Assembly (NCBI GenBank): GCA_013375455.1
Contig: JABXJT010000109.1
Span: 1 to 14,762, forward strand
DNA from: Candidatus Helarchaeota archaeon
Lineage (GTDB): Archaea > Asgardarchaeota > Lokiarchaeia > Helarchaeales > HEL-GB-A
Direction: 5' to 3'
DNA length: 14,762 nt
Shown here: positions 1 through 5,644 of the stretch, in pieces
How positions within the stretch are numbered: position 1 is the stretch's first letter
How the letters are laid out: every line of letters starts with the position of its first letter
Notes under the pieces: generated by a model
The model's database searches: none
The model's input: only the letters and a program-made list of their open reading frames with translations
Told to the model about the DNA's origin: nothing
Program-made: the position numbers and the translations under genes

Positions 1-225
1 GAAAGGCTTAGAAAAACGAATTATTACAATGCATTCGTTACGATTGGTATATTATTAGGAGTGGGGATATTTCTCGAAATACCTAATTTTGAATTTTCTT
101 ATGTTAGTGGGTTGGTAATCACTTATTTTTTTCTATTCATTCTTATTATAATAAGACTAAAGATTTTTAATTGGCGATTTAATCGAAAAATAAAAAACAC
201 CCTTGTAAATGATCAGAACTCCTAG
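1..225 (+). CDS. Membrane protein, C-terminal fragment (cut by window edge)
   Basis: An open frame runs from the first base of the window to a TAG at 223-225, encoding 74 residues with no start codon in view. The translation has two hydrophobic segments (about residues 12-29 and 37-55) separated by a short acidic linker (IPNFEF). It ends in a basic, polar tail (KIFNWRFNRKIKNTL), as expected for the last two helices of a multi-pass membrane protein with a cytoplasmic C-terminus. Its last 69 bases overlap, in opposite orientation, the 3' end of the membrane gene at 157-486. No family is recognised. The membrane-like composition and open frame favour a real gene, but the fragment is short and the call is moderate. 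Confidence 0.5.
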   Translation, partial: ERLRKTNYYNAFVTIGILLGVGIFLEIPNFEFSYVSGLVITYFFLFILIIIRLKIFNWRFNRKIKNTLVNDQNS

Positions 226-486
226 TAAAAGCCCGATAAGACCCACTATGACGGTTTCAGCGGTGATCAGATTCATTGTTTCAATGAACGTATCATTATC
301 AGAAAATAAGTATGAGAGATTAAAAATTAAGGTCAAAGCTGTAGCCCAGAAAAACATTGCAAAAAATCGGTTACCCCAGTATCGAGAATCTTTACGGAGA
401 ACCAAATAACCTAAAATAATAAAGAGTGCGGAGACAATTGGAAATACAATGGCTAAGGTTAGAATTCTCGAAGTTAATTCAATCAT
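157..486 (-). CDS. Short (109 aa) membrane protein, N-terminal paralog of the 7-helix protein
   Basis: The protein has three predicted transmembrane segments (about residues 9-30, 42-62 and 73-95). Its first 96 residues align without gaps to the start of the 237-aa protein at 945-1649, with about 44 identities, including LR-x-D-x2-YWGNR and the FNL-x-YLFS stretch. After the third helix it ends with a short tail (SIKSPIKNL), so it lacks the last four helices of its paralog. Reading the other two minus-strand frames downstream gave no obvious continuation. It is therefore either a natural short version or an old truncation. The ATG at 486 is preceded by AGGTGAT (490-496), a close match to the archaeal anti-Shine-Dalgarno complement. 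The 3' end overlaps the plus-strand membrane gene ending at 225. Function is unknown. Confidence 0.65.
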   Translation of the reverse strand: MIELTSRILTLAIVFPIVSALFIILGYLVLRKDSRYWGNRFFAMFFWATALTLIFNLSYLFSDNDTFIETMNLITAETVIVGLIGLLLGVLIIYKGVFYFSIKSPIKNL

Positions 487-518
487 AATATCACCTAATT
501 TCTTTTTTAACTTTTGAA

Positions 519-530
519 ATATATTTAAAG
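519..530. promoter_or_regulatory. Candidate shared TATA element between divergent genes
   Basis: The 76-bp gap between the divergent starts at 486 and 563 contains ATATATTTAAAG, which reads as a TATA-like box on both strands. About 26 bp downstream on the plus strand falls near 551, just ahead of the 563 start. On the minus strand it falls near 498, just ahead of the AGGTGAT site of the 486 start. A second A/T element (TTATTTAAGC, 531-540) is an alternative for the plus gene. This is inferred from spacing and composition only. Confidence 0.35.
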
Positions 531-562
531 TTATTTAAGCAATAATTAATAAATGAAGGAAA

Positions 563-931
563 ATGTCGCCCGATTATAAAAAAAATTTAAAGCATGTCGA
601 ACCTGAGAAGAAAGAGGTTACAACATCCGAGGATGACAAGCAAATTCTTGAGAAATATTCTGGGAAAGCTGAACCCACTTTATCTCCCGAAGAAAAAACA
701 ATTTTAGAAATAATATCAAAAAGGAAAACAGTCGATATGATTACAAGGGAAATTAATTTCGCTTTGAAGCCACTTGGGAAAGAGCTCGTAACGCCTGAGA
801 AAGTAACGCGGATTCTAAAGGACTTAGAAAGTCGAGATCTCGTCAAGTCTGTTACTGGCGGTGATGGAAACAAATATTGGGTTGATACCGAATATTATCG
901 GGAGAAGCTTTTGGGAACAGAGAAATTATGA
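563..931 (+). CDS. Small winged-helix (wHTH) DNA-binding protein
   Basis: A 122-aa soluble protein. Residues 1-35 are charged and look disordered (many K and E). Residues about 41-112 form a winged-helix pattern: LSPEEKTILEII (helix 1), VDMITREINFAL (helix 2), a recognition-helix-like TPEKVTRILKDLESRDLV, then a wing (VTGGDGNKYWV) with a Gly turn and aromatic strand. This layout is typical of archaeal single-domain transcription regulators, but no specific family or ligand domain is recognisable. The ATG at 563 follows GAAGGAA; the ATG at 553 is in another frame and soon stops. The gene is divergent from the short membrane gene (486) and convergent with the 7-helix gene, whose stop lies 13 bp away. 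It may regulate one or both membrane paralogs, which is inference from position. Confidence 0.7.
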   Translation: MSPDYKKNLKHVEPEKKEVTTSEDDKQILEKYSGKAEPTLSPEEKTILEIISKRKTVDMITREINFALKPLGKELVTPEKVTRILKDLESRDLVKSVTGGDGNKYWVDTEYYREKLLGTEKL

Positions 932-944
932 GACTTTCCTTTCT

Positions 945-1649
945 CTATTTTCGCACGATTCCATAGTATATTAAGATTACCCCAATTAACGCACCTAAAT
1001 TCAGAAGTCCGCCTATTATTTCGTAATTTGCAAAAATATACATATTATCAATGCTCACGCTCAAGAGAGTAAGATTAATAAAAACACCCCCGAAGAGAAA
1101 ACGTTTGAATTTTCGTTTCATTTCATCAGATAATTCCTTGTACAGTTTAATTGAAATGTAATAAACTGCGATAAACATCACCTCGCTAAAGACCATTTGG
1201 TATATTCCAAAGTGGAGTCCCCATAATGGTACTATTTCAGGGGGTACCGATACAGTAGTTCGAGTAGAGACGCCTCCAGGAAGAAGAACATGAATAGTTA
1301 ATACAATTATGACTGCGATGAGAAAATATAACGTTGTTTTACTTCCAATCACCGCATTTTCTCCGCGATAGAGAACTAAAATCGCCAAAACCATTGAGAT
1401 AGTCGCTATATTTATCATGAGGATGCTAATTATATTGAGTGTAATAACTTGAGCCTTAACTTGAGAGAATAAATAGAACAAATTGAATAATAATGCGAGT
1501 CCATTGAACGTGAAAGATAAGAAGAAAAGTCTATTTCCCCAATATTTAGGATCCCTACGAAGAATTAATAACCCCAGTATTATTGCAATAGCTATGAATA
1601 TAGGAAATGCAATCAGTAAATTCAATTGTCGTTCAGTTAATTCCATCAT
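945..1649 (-). CDS. Seven-transmembrane protein of unknown function
   Basis: The product is very hydrophobic, with seven predicted helices (about residues 7-27, 38-59, 65-91, 100-119, 135-160, 177-198 and 205-231, counted from the ATG at 1649). The longest outside loop (GGVSTRTTVSVPPEIVP) lies between helices 4 and 5, and a basic loop (KELSDEMKRKFKR) between helices 5 and 6 is probably cytoplasmic. The layout resembles the stand-alone sensory 7TM regions found at the N-terminus of some prokaryotic kinases, but no signalling domain follows. I chose ATG 1649 because GAGGTG (1656-1661) precedes it by 6 nt and because it aligns with the start of the short paralog at 486. A GTG at 1658 would add three residues but overlaps that ribosome site. 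Function is unknown. Confidence 0.75.
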   Translation of the reverse strand: MMELTERQLNLLIAFPIFIAIAIILGLLILRRDPKYWGNRLFFLSFTFNGLALLFNLFYLFSQVKAQVITLNIISILMINIATISMVLAILVLYRGENAVIGSKTTLYFLIAVIIVLTIHVLLPGGVSTRTTVSVPPEIVPLWGLHFGIYQMVFSEVMFIAVYYISIKLYKELSDEMKRKFKRFLFGGVFINLTLLSVSIDNMYIFANYEIIGGLLNLGALIGVILIYYGIVRK

Positions 1650-1711
1650 TAAGGACACCTCTGTTGGATGCGTGAAAAAGAGAACTTCTATTTAATATAG
1701 TTATAATTTAA

Positions 1712-1722
1712 TCTTTTATAAC
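1712..1722 (-). promoter_or_regulatory. Candidate TATA box for the 7TM gene
   Basis: On the minus strand this reads GTTATAAAAGA, a good archaeal TATA-like core, preceded by a purine-rich GGAGTTAGA that could serve as BRE. A start site about 25 bp downstream would give a leader of roughly 40 nt before the ATG at 1649. This supports separate transcription of the 7TM gene from the longin pair upstream. Confidence 0.4.
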
Positions 1723-1757
1723 TCTAACTCCGTTTGTTTTTTAATTCATGAACGCTG

Positions 1758-2198
1758 TCAAAATACTGATCTAACACGGTCATCAGGTTTTCTGATTAGA
1801 TCCCCCAAAATATCATCTATTACCCGTTGAAATTCTTTAAAAATGGTTAAATCACCCTTAAAATTCTCTAGATTGCCATATTTATTTGTAAATGCGTCTA
1901 CCACTTTTGTTAAAGCCTTTCTTGCCATTTGTATTTCTAAATTCTTATCTCCAATACAATAAATTATTAGCTTAGTCCTGTTTGAATCATTTAACTGGTG
2001 AGTTAGAAAAACCATCTTGAAATTTTTCATGATAAATGATTCAATATCTGATGAAAAAGTTTGTTCAATAAATGTATTTAAACCGCTTAAAAACCCGCCC
2101 CGAAGAACAGGATTGACATTAATCTTATGTTCTTTGTAGTACTGCTTTGCTATTAAGGGGACTCCACCTTTAATAATGCCTATCTCTAAGATTGCCAC
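1758..2198 (-). CDS. Longin/roadblock-like small protein B
   Basis: A 146-aa soluble protein about 55% identical (80 of 146, no gaps) to its upstream neighbour at 2207-2650. The N-terminal half reads as alternating strands and a helix: MAILEIGIIKGGVPLIAKQY (strand, turn with Gly, strand), then FLSGLNTFIEQTF (helix), then MKNFKMVFLTH and KLIIYCIGD (two strands), followed by a long helix (ARKALTKVVDAFTNKYG). This order and the G-V-P-L turn are typical of longin/roadblock-type modules, which in Asgard archaea and eukaryotes regulate small GTPases. The assignment is by pattern, not by database match. The GTG at 2198 aligns with the paralog's start, and only 8 nt separate it from the paralog's stop, so the two should be co-transcribed. 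The C-terminal ILGDL-x-RKPDDR is shared and may be functional. Confidence 0.55.
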   Translation of the reverse strand: MAILEIGIIKGGVPLIAKQYYKEHKINVNPVLRGGFLSGLNTFIEQTFSSDIESFIMKNFKMVFLTHQLNDSNRTKLIIYCIGDKNLEIQMARKALTKVVDAFTNKYGNLENFKGDLTIFKEFQRVIDDILGDLIRKPDDRVRSVF

Positions 2199-2206
2199 TT
2201 TTCAAC

Positions 2207-2650
2207 TTACCCGAATATTGATCTTAAACGGTCATCAGGTTTCTTGACCAAATCACCTAATATATTATCAATCACTTTCTTAAATTCTTCAAAGATGGCT
2301 AAATCAACGCTGAAATCCTCTAAAAAGGAGAAAGATTTGAGGAAAGTTTCCAAAACTTTAGTCAAGGCCTTTTGAGCTAAATCTAAATTCATTTTCTTAT
2401 CGCAAATGCAATAGCATGTCATTTTTAATGGGTTTGATTCGCTTATGGGATGTGTTAAAAGCGCTATTTTAAAATTTTTCATCGAGAAACTCTCGATGGA
2501 ATCAGAGAATGCCTCCTCAGCAAAAGAGTTTAAGGCGCTAAAAAATCCACTCCGGAGCAGTGGATCGACTTTCATTTGATATTCTTGGTAGTATTGTTTT
2601 TCAACTAGGAGGACCCCCTCTTTAATTAATCCTAATTCGTATATTACCAA
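2207..2650 (-). CDS. Longin/roadblock-like small protein A
   Basis: A 147-aa paralog of the next gene downstream (1758-2198). It has the same strand-turn-strand N-terminus (MVIYELGLIKEGVLLVEKQY), amphipathic helix (FFSALNSFAEEAF), central strands (KNFKIALLTH; MTCYCICD) and C-terminal helices ending ILGDLVKKPDDR. Three Cys in CYCIC lie on a buried-looking strand; only the middle one is conserved in the paralog, so a metal site is unlikely. The start is a TTG at 2650 with GAGGATG 5 nt ahead. The stop of the metallophosphoesterase gene lies 34 nt upstream, so the minus-strand operon may continue through. As a pair the two could form a heterodimer, as longin and roadblock proteins often do. Function and partner are unknown. 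Confidence 0.55.
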   Translation of the reverse strand: MVIYELGLIKEGVLLVEKQYYQEYQMKVDPLLRSGFFSALNSFAEEAFSDSIESFSMKNFKIALLTHPISESNPLKMTCYCICDKKMNLDLAQKALTKVLETFLKSFSFLEDFSVDLAIFEEFKKVIDNILGDLVKKPDDRLRSIFG

Positions 2651-2655
2651 GCATA

Positions 2656-2662
2656 CATCCTC
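2656..2662 (-). promoter_or_regulatory. Ribosome binding site fixing a TTG start
   Basis: GAGGATG on the minus strand lies 5 nt before the TTG at 2650. The nearby ATG inside this stretch (minus strand) opens a frame that stops after four codons, so the TTG is the only start that keeps the conserved N-terminus shared with the paralog. Confidence 0.5.
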
Positions 2663-2684
2663 ATTTGTTAGATCTCATTATTCA

Positions 2685-3848
2685 TTAGGTTTTAAGCTTA
2701 TATTTAAGCTCTGAAAGGGATTGTTCGCAGAGAATGAGGGGTTCGTTAGGCATACCATGGTCATCGTTCCAATCCACGAGGCGGATGAAGTCATTGTCGT
2801 AATCAATGGAAATGCCGTAGACGATGCCTTCGAAAACGCTACATCCGGAATTAAACTCCTTATCGCCTTCAGGTAGGCATTTGGGTGCATGATTGTGACC
2901 ATTGATGAGATACACGTTCATTAATTCCGAAAGCTTCGCAAAGGAACGATTGAGTTTTTCTTTATTGTAGATATCATTCGCAATCGTTCGTTCATGAACT
3001 AGTTTGGCTTGAGGATGTTCCTTCCATCCTTTATCAGGTTTTTTCTTCCCAAACAATATTGTATCAGTAAAGAACTCTATTACTTCCCCTACTCTTGTCC
3101 AAATCAACCCTCTAGTACTATCACAATCGCGATTACGACGGTCTACTTGGTGCCCGTGTAAGAGTAAGAATAGATCTCCGATCGTGGCGAATTCGTAGAC
3201 CTGAATTTGATCCAGTTGAGCATCGCCCCGCAGGTATTTATTTACATAGTCCTGACGGGCCCAAATATTGTCATGATTTCCGCGAAGTTTGACATATCGG
3301 TTCTCAGAATGGAATTTCCGGCGGATATCATAGAGCTCGGTGAAATTTTCCCGCTGGAAAGCCCAATGCTCATCATAGCTTTTCATGAAACGTTTTATCC
3401 AAAATTCTTCAATATCGCCGAGTTCAATTAAAGTAAAACCCTTCTGATAGTAGGAATTTAATACATGCGCATAGAGTTCTTTATTTTTCCAGAAAAAATC
3501 CTCTTTATCCCAGCTCCACGCGAATGCGCCCTGATGAATATCACTCAAAATGAGGTATTTTCCCTCTGGTAGTGCGCGCAGGTTTTCTCTTTTCTTCATA
3601 ACGTTTAAATTACAATATTTCGCCGCGAGATATTTTGCAATTGTGATTGGGGTCTTCATTTTTTCTTCAATTTTCGATTCTTTAAAGTCGGGGTGGTCGA
3701 TGATCCAATGCCGATCGCATTGATTCGGGTCAGAATCGCAGGTGCAGGGGGTTGATAACAATATATCGCCGATGGCGTTTTGTTTGGATTTGTTAACCCA
3801 AAATCCGAGTTTTTTCTTAATTTTCTTCATTAATTGTTGGCGTTCCAA
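2685..3848 (-). CDS. Calcineurin-like metallophosphoesterase
   Basis: A 387-aa protein with the five metal-site blocks of the metallophosphoesterase superfamily in order: SDIHQG (D103, H105), LGDIEEFW (D145), RGNHDN (N191, H192), LLHGHQVD (H231) and NGHNHAP (H318, H320). GDIEEFW resembles the GD-x3-W block of UDP-2,3-diacylglucosamine hydrolase-like members, but an archaeon lacks lipid A and the substrate is unknown. Before the catalytic domain, about 95 extra residues include a small Cys/His cluster (C35, C37, C44, H47) that could bind metal. The region between the HGH and GHNH blocks (residues 235-310) is long and carries an insertion. The start is TTG at 3848 with AAGGTGA 4 nt ahead; the next ATG (3830) has no such site. 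It sits 61 nt behind the C2-like gene, with a possible own TATA near 3866-3876. Confidence 0.88.
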   Translation of the reverse strand: MERQQLMKKIKKKLGFWVNKSKQNAIGDILLSTPCTCDSDPNQCDRHWIIDHPDFKESKIEEKMKTPITIAKYLAAKYCNLNVMKKRENLRALPEGKYLILSDIHQGAFAWSWDKEDFFWKNKELYAHVLNSYYQKGFTLIELGDIEEFWIKRFMKSYDEHWAFQRENFTELYDIRRKFHSENRYVKLRGNHDNIWARQDYVNKYLRGDAQLDQIQVYEFATIGDLFLLLHGHQVDRRNRDCDSTRGLIWTRVGEVIEFFTDTILFGKKKPDKGWKEHPQAKLVHERTIANDIYNKEKLNRSFAKLSELMNVYLINGHNHAPKCLPEGDKEFNSGCSVFEGIVYGISIDYDNDFIRLVDWNDDHGMPNEPLILCEQSLSELKYKLKT

Positions 3849-3852
3849 TGCG

Positions 3853-3859
3853 TCACCTT
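3853..3859 (-). promoter_or_regulatory. Ribosome binding site fixing the TTG start of the phosphoesterase
   Basis: AAGGTGA on the minus strand, 4 nt before TTG 3848. It is a strong match to the archaeal anti-Shine-Dalgarno complement and favours TTG over the in-frame ATG six codons later. Confidence 0.5.
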
Positions 3860-3909
3860 CATTCTTATTTATTTAAAAAAAGGATTTGGTAATTTATTTG
3901 GAGTTTTAT

Positions 3910-4377
3910 TCAGAATCGGGTTCGTAGGGCTGAAATTTTCACCTTTGCTTTTGTTTTTTCTGCTGCATCTTCAAGAACGACATATTCCGTTTTAGATCCA
4001 AGTGTGATGGGGACGTCCACTTCAAATATTTTTTTATCCCAATGAACGTCTCGCTCAAACAAGGCAACTTCAAGCTCAACGTCCTTACTATCACCTTGTT
4101 CGAGTTCAACAAATTCTGTCCAAAGCGTAAAGTCTTGGCGTGCTGTAAATACTTGATTTTCCATCAAGTGGATCTCTCCGCGGTCAGGGACACGTCTACC
4201 TTTCCACTTTCGTTTCACTTTAAAATAGAATTCGCCGCCACGTCCGATGTCATAATCCTCGAGAGTTTTTAAGGAGAGCAACGCTACATTGATGTAATAT
4301 CTATCTTTGTGCTCGTATTCAAAGGTTTCTCCCTTCGCGCTCGTATCGCGCCCCACCTTATATAGGCGTCTTCCCAT
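3910..4377 (-). CDS. Beta-rich protein, possible C2-like sandwich
   Basis: A 155-aa soluble protein without signal peptide or membrane segment. It is built from alternating strands: RYYINVALLSLKTLEDYD, GEFYFKVKRKWKG, GEIHLMENQVFTA, LWTEFVELE, KDVELEVALFERD, KIFEVDVPITLG, KTEYVVLED and KAKVKISALRTR. The order of a first strand with a 'SLKTLEDYD' tail, a middle strand ending in ALFERDxxxDKKIF, and a final paired strand recalls C2 domains, and acidic residues (D/E) sit where C2 loops would be. This is a fold guess by pattern; I do not recognise a defined family. The ATG at 4377 has only a weak purine stretch ahead. It is co-oriented with the mfn genes upstream and the phosphoesterase downstream, which suggests a shared membrane-surface role but does not show it. 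Confidence 0.5.
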   Translation of the reverse strand: MGRRLYKVGRDTSAKGETFEYEHKDRYYINVALLSLKTLEDYDIGRGGEFYFKVKRKWKGRRVPDRGEIHLMENQVFTARQDFTLWTEFVELEQGDSKDVELEVALFERDVHWDKKIFEVDVPITLGSKTEYVVLEDAAEKTKAKVKISALRTRF

Positions 4378-4487
4378 TCTTTTTCAACTCAAATACTTCT
4401 TGGAATTTCTTTATTGAAGTTATCCACATTTAAAGATAAAAATCATGCTTATTTAATTTGTGAATTATTGTCGTAAAAGTTGAAATC

Positions 4488-4925
4488 TTAATCAAGGAGA
4501 GCTAATTTAATCTTATATTCAACGCATTCAATGCCTTGATTGATCATTGCCAAGCGCTCCTCATCGGAAAGGAACTTGCATTTTTGTTTAGTATGATATT
4601 CCACGTAGAATTGGCAAGTATCGCAGAGAATTTCGGGGCGTTTTGGTTTTTCTTCCACTTCCTCGACCACCGGTTTTGGTTTGGGTTTTGGTACTTCTCG
4701 AATAACGCGGGTTATTACAGCCTTTTTACGGGTTTGGCTTTTCATGCTAACGTGGCGTAAGTAATAAATGAATCCTCCAAAGCCCAACATTGCTGCTCCA
4801 CCTGAGATTACAACTAATAAATCAAGAGGTCCCAAGATTAAGCTGAGAACAATGAGAAATCCCCCAAGACTCATTAGAGCAACAGAAATAAACCATCTAC
4901 CAATTTCATCCATAGTTTTAACCAT
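4488..4925 (-). CDS. Two-helix membrane protein with a four-Cys cytoplasmic tail
   Basis: A 145-aa protein. Residues about 9-31 and 34-54 are two close hydrophobic segments joined by a short turn (LGPLD), forming a hairpin. A basic region and a Pro/Lys/Glu-rich linker (KPKPKPVVEEVEEKPKRP) follow. The tail holds four Cys in the pattern C-x2-C-x11-C-x17-C (starting CDTCQFY), which could hold zinc or a small iron-sulfur site. The charge balance puts the tail in the cytoplasm. The start is ATG 4925 (weak AGG just ahead), with ATG 4913 as alternative. The gene follows mfnE by 46 nt in the same direction. I do not recognise the family; a small membrane-anchored metal-binding or redox protein is a reasonable guess only. 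Confidence 0.6.
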   Translation of the reverse strand: MVKTMDEIGRWFISVALMSLGGFLIVLSLILGPLDLLVVISGGAAMLGFGGFIYYLRHVSMKSQTRKKAVITRVIREVPKPKPKPVVEEVEEKPKRPEILCDTCQFYVEYHTKQKCKFLSDEERLAMINQGIECVEYKIKLALLD

Positions 4926-4971
4926 CCTGATTCTGTAGAGACTGAGAGTTCTACAAATAAATTTACTAATT

Positions 4972-5643
4972 TCATATTTTAATTAACGTATTTATTGTTT
5001 TTTGATTCTTCATGACTTTCACGAGCCGCTCAGGATGGAGTCCATTAACAATATAACAGGACCGATTATATTTTTCAAGAAGAGATGGTAAGTATTTATC
5101 AATACAAGAGTGAAAGTCAGCGAGTTTGTCTTTCTTTAAATCAATCTCCGGAATTAATCGCACGTCCTTCCCATGGAATTTTTTAGGATCCCGCGTGTAA
5201 ATGCCATCTACATCTTTAAGTAAGATGAGTTTTTGAGCACCGAGGCTTTCAGCTATATATGCTGCGATTGAATCACTCGTAACATCCCACGAATGGGGAA
5301 GGGGATCTTGCTTAAAAAGATGTTGAAAAGGCATGAAAACTGGTATTTTAGAATTCTCAGAGGCCTCCACGATCTCCGAAATAGAAAATGCAGGTACTCC
5401 CACGTCCATGTATTCGAGTAATAGAAATCCTAAAATATTTTCAGTGAAGATAGCCATCCAATGAGCCGTTGTTTCTGATAATTGAAAAGTTTGATAATAA
5501 TTGCGGACTTGGTTTGCGTAATCGCCGCCTCCTGGTACAATGACAAGGGAGTATTCTACAGCAAGGCTATCCAACGTCTTGCATAATTCCTTGATGGTGC
5601 CTTTTTGAAGCACGCTTCCCCCAATTTTAATTACCGCATCCAT
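4972..5643 (-). CDS. mfnE: MfnE, methanofuran-biosynthesis amino-acid-kinase-family enzyme
   Basis: A 223-aa protein of the amino acid kinase fold. KIGGS (residues 6-10) and PGGGDYA (37-43) form the phosphate and substrate loops, WDVTSDSIAA (119-128) and LLKDVDGIYTRDP (141-153) the second half of the nucleotide site. The length and the absence of regulatory ACT or PUA domains separate it from aspartate and glutamate kinases. In methanogens MfnE phosphorylates [5-(aminomethyl)furan-3-yl]methyl phosphate to the diphosphate, which MfnF then uses. The neighbour upstream is the matching mfnF, with one base between its stop and this ATG. The AAGGTG site for mfnE lies inside the end of mfnF, so translation is probably coupled. 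The family call rests on fold motifs plus this adjacency; biochemical identity is inferred. Confidence 0.85.
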   Translation of the reverse strand: MDAVIKIGGSVLQKGTIKELCKTLDSLAVEYSLVIVPGGGDYANQVRNYYQTFQLSETTAHWMAIFTENILGFLLLEYMDVGVPAFSISEIVEASENSKIPVFMPFQHLFKQDPLPHSWDVTSDSIAAYIAESLGAQKLILLKDVDGIYTRDPKKFHGKDVRLIPEIDLKKDKLADFHSCIDKYLPSLLEKYNRSCYIVNGLHPERLVKVMKNQKTINTLIKI

Positions 5644-5644
5644 T

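Noticed and set aside
487..562. Small RNA gene in the divergent gap
   Set aside because: The gap is explained by promoter elements; no stable stem or tRNA-like structure is visible.
945..1649. Microbial rhodopsin or heliorhodopsin as identity of the seven-helix protein
   Set aside because: No Lys lies inside helix 7 for retinal attachment, and the Asp/Trp positions of rhodopsins are absent.
1650..1658. GTG start three codons upstream for the 7TM gene
   Set aside because: It overlaps the GAGGTG ribosome site and is absent from the alignment with the short paralog, whose start matches ATG 1649.
2656..2663. ATG inside the leader of longin-like gene A as its true start
   Set aside because: That frame stops after four codons; the TTG at 2650 keeps the conserved N-terminus.
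2678..2902. Second minus-strand open frame overlapping the phosphoesterase 3' end
   Set aside because: Same region is coded in another frame by conserved phosphoesterase sequence; the alternative lacks any protein pattern.
3207..3431. Plus-strand 74-codon open frame inside the metallophosphoesterase gene
   Set aside because: Antisense shadow of a strongly supported catalytic region.
4935..4954. Hairpin-like inverted repeat (GTAGAG...TTCTAC) between mfnE and the next gene
   Set aside because: Only 5 perfect pairs plus one G-T, an 8-nt loop and no T-run after it on the minus strand; too weak for a terminator or riboswitch.
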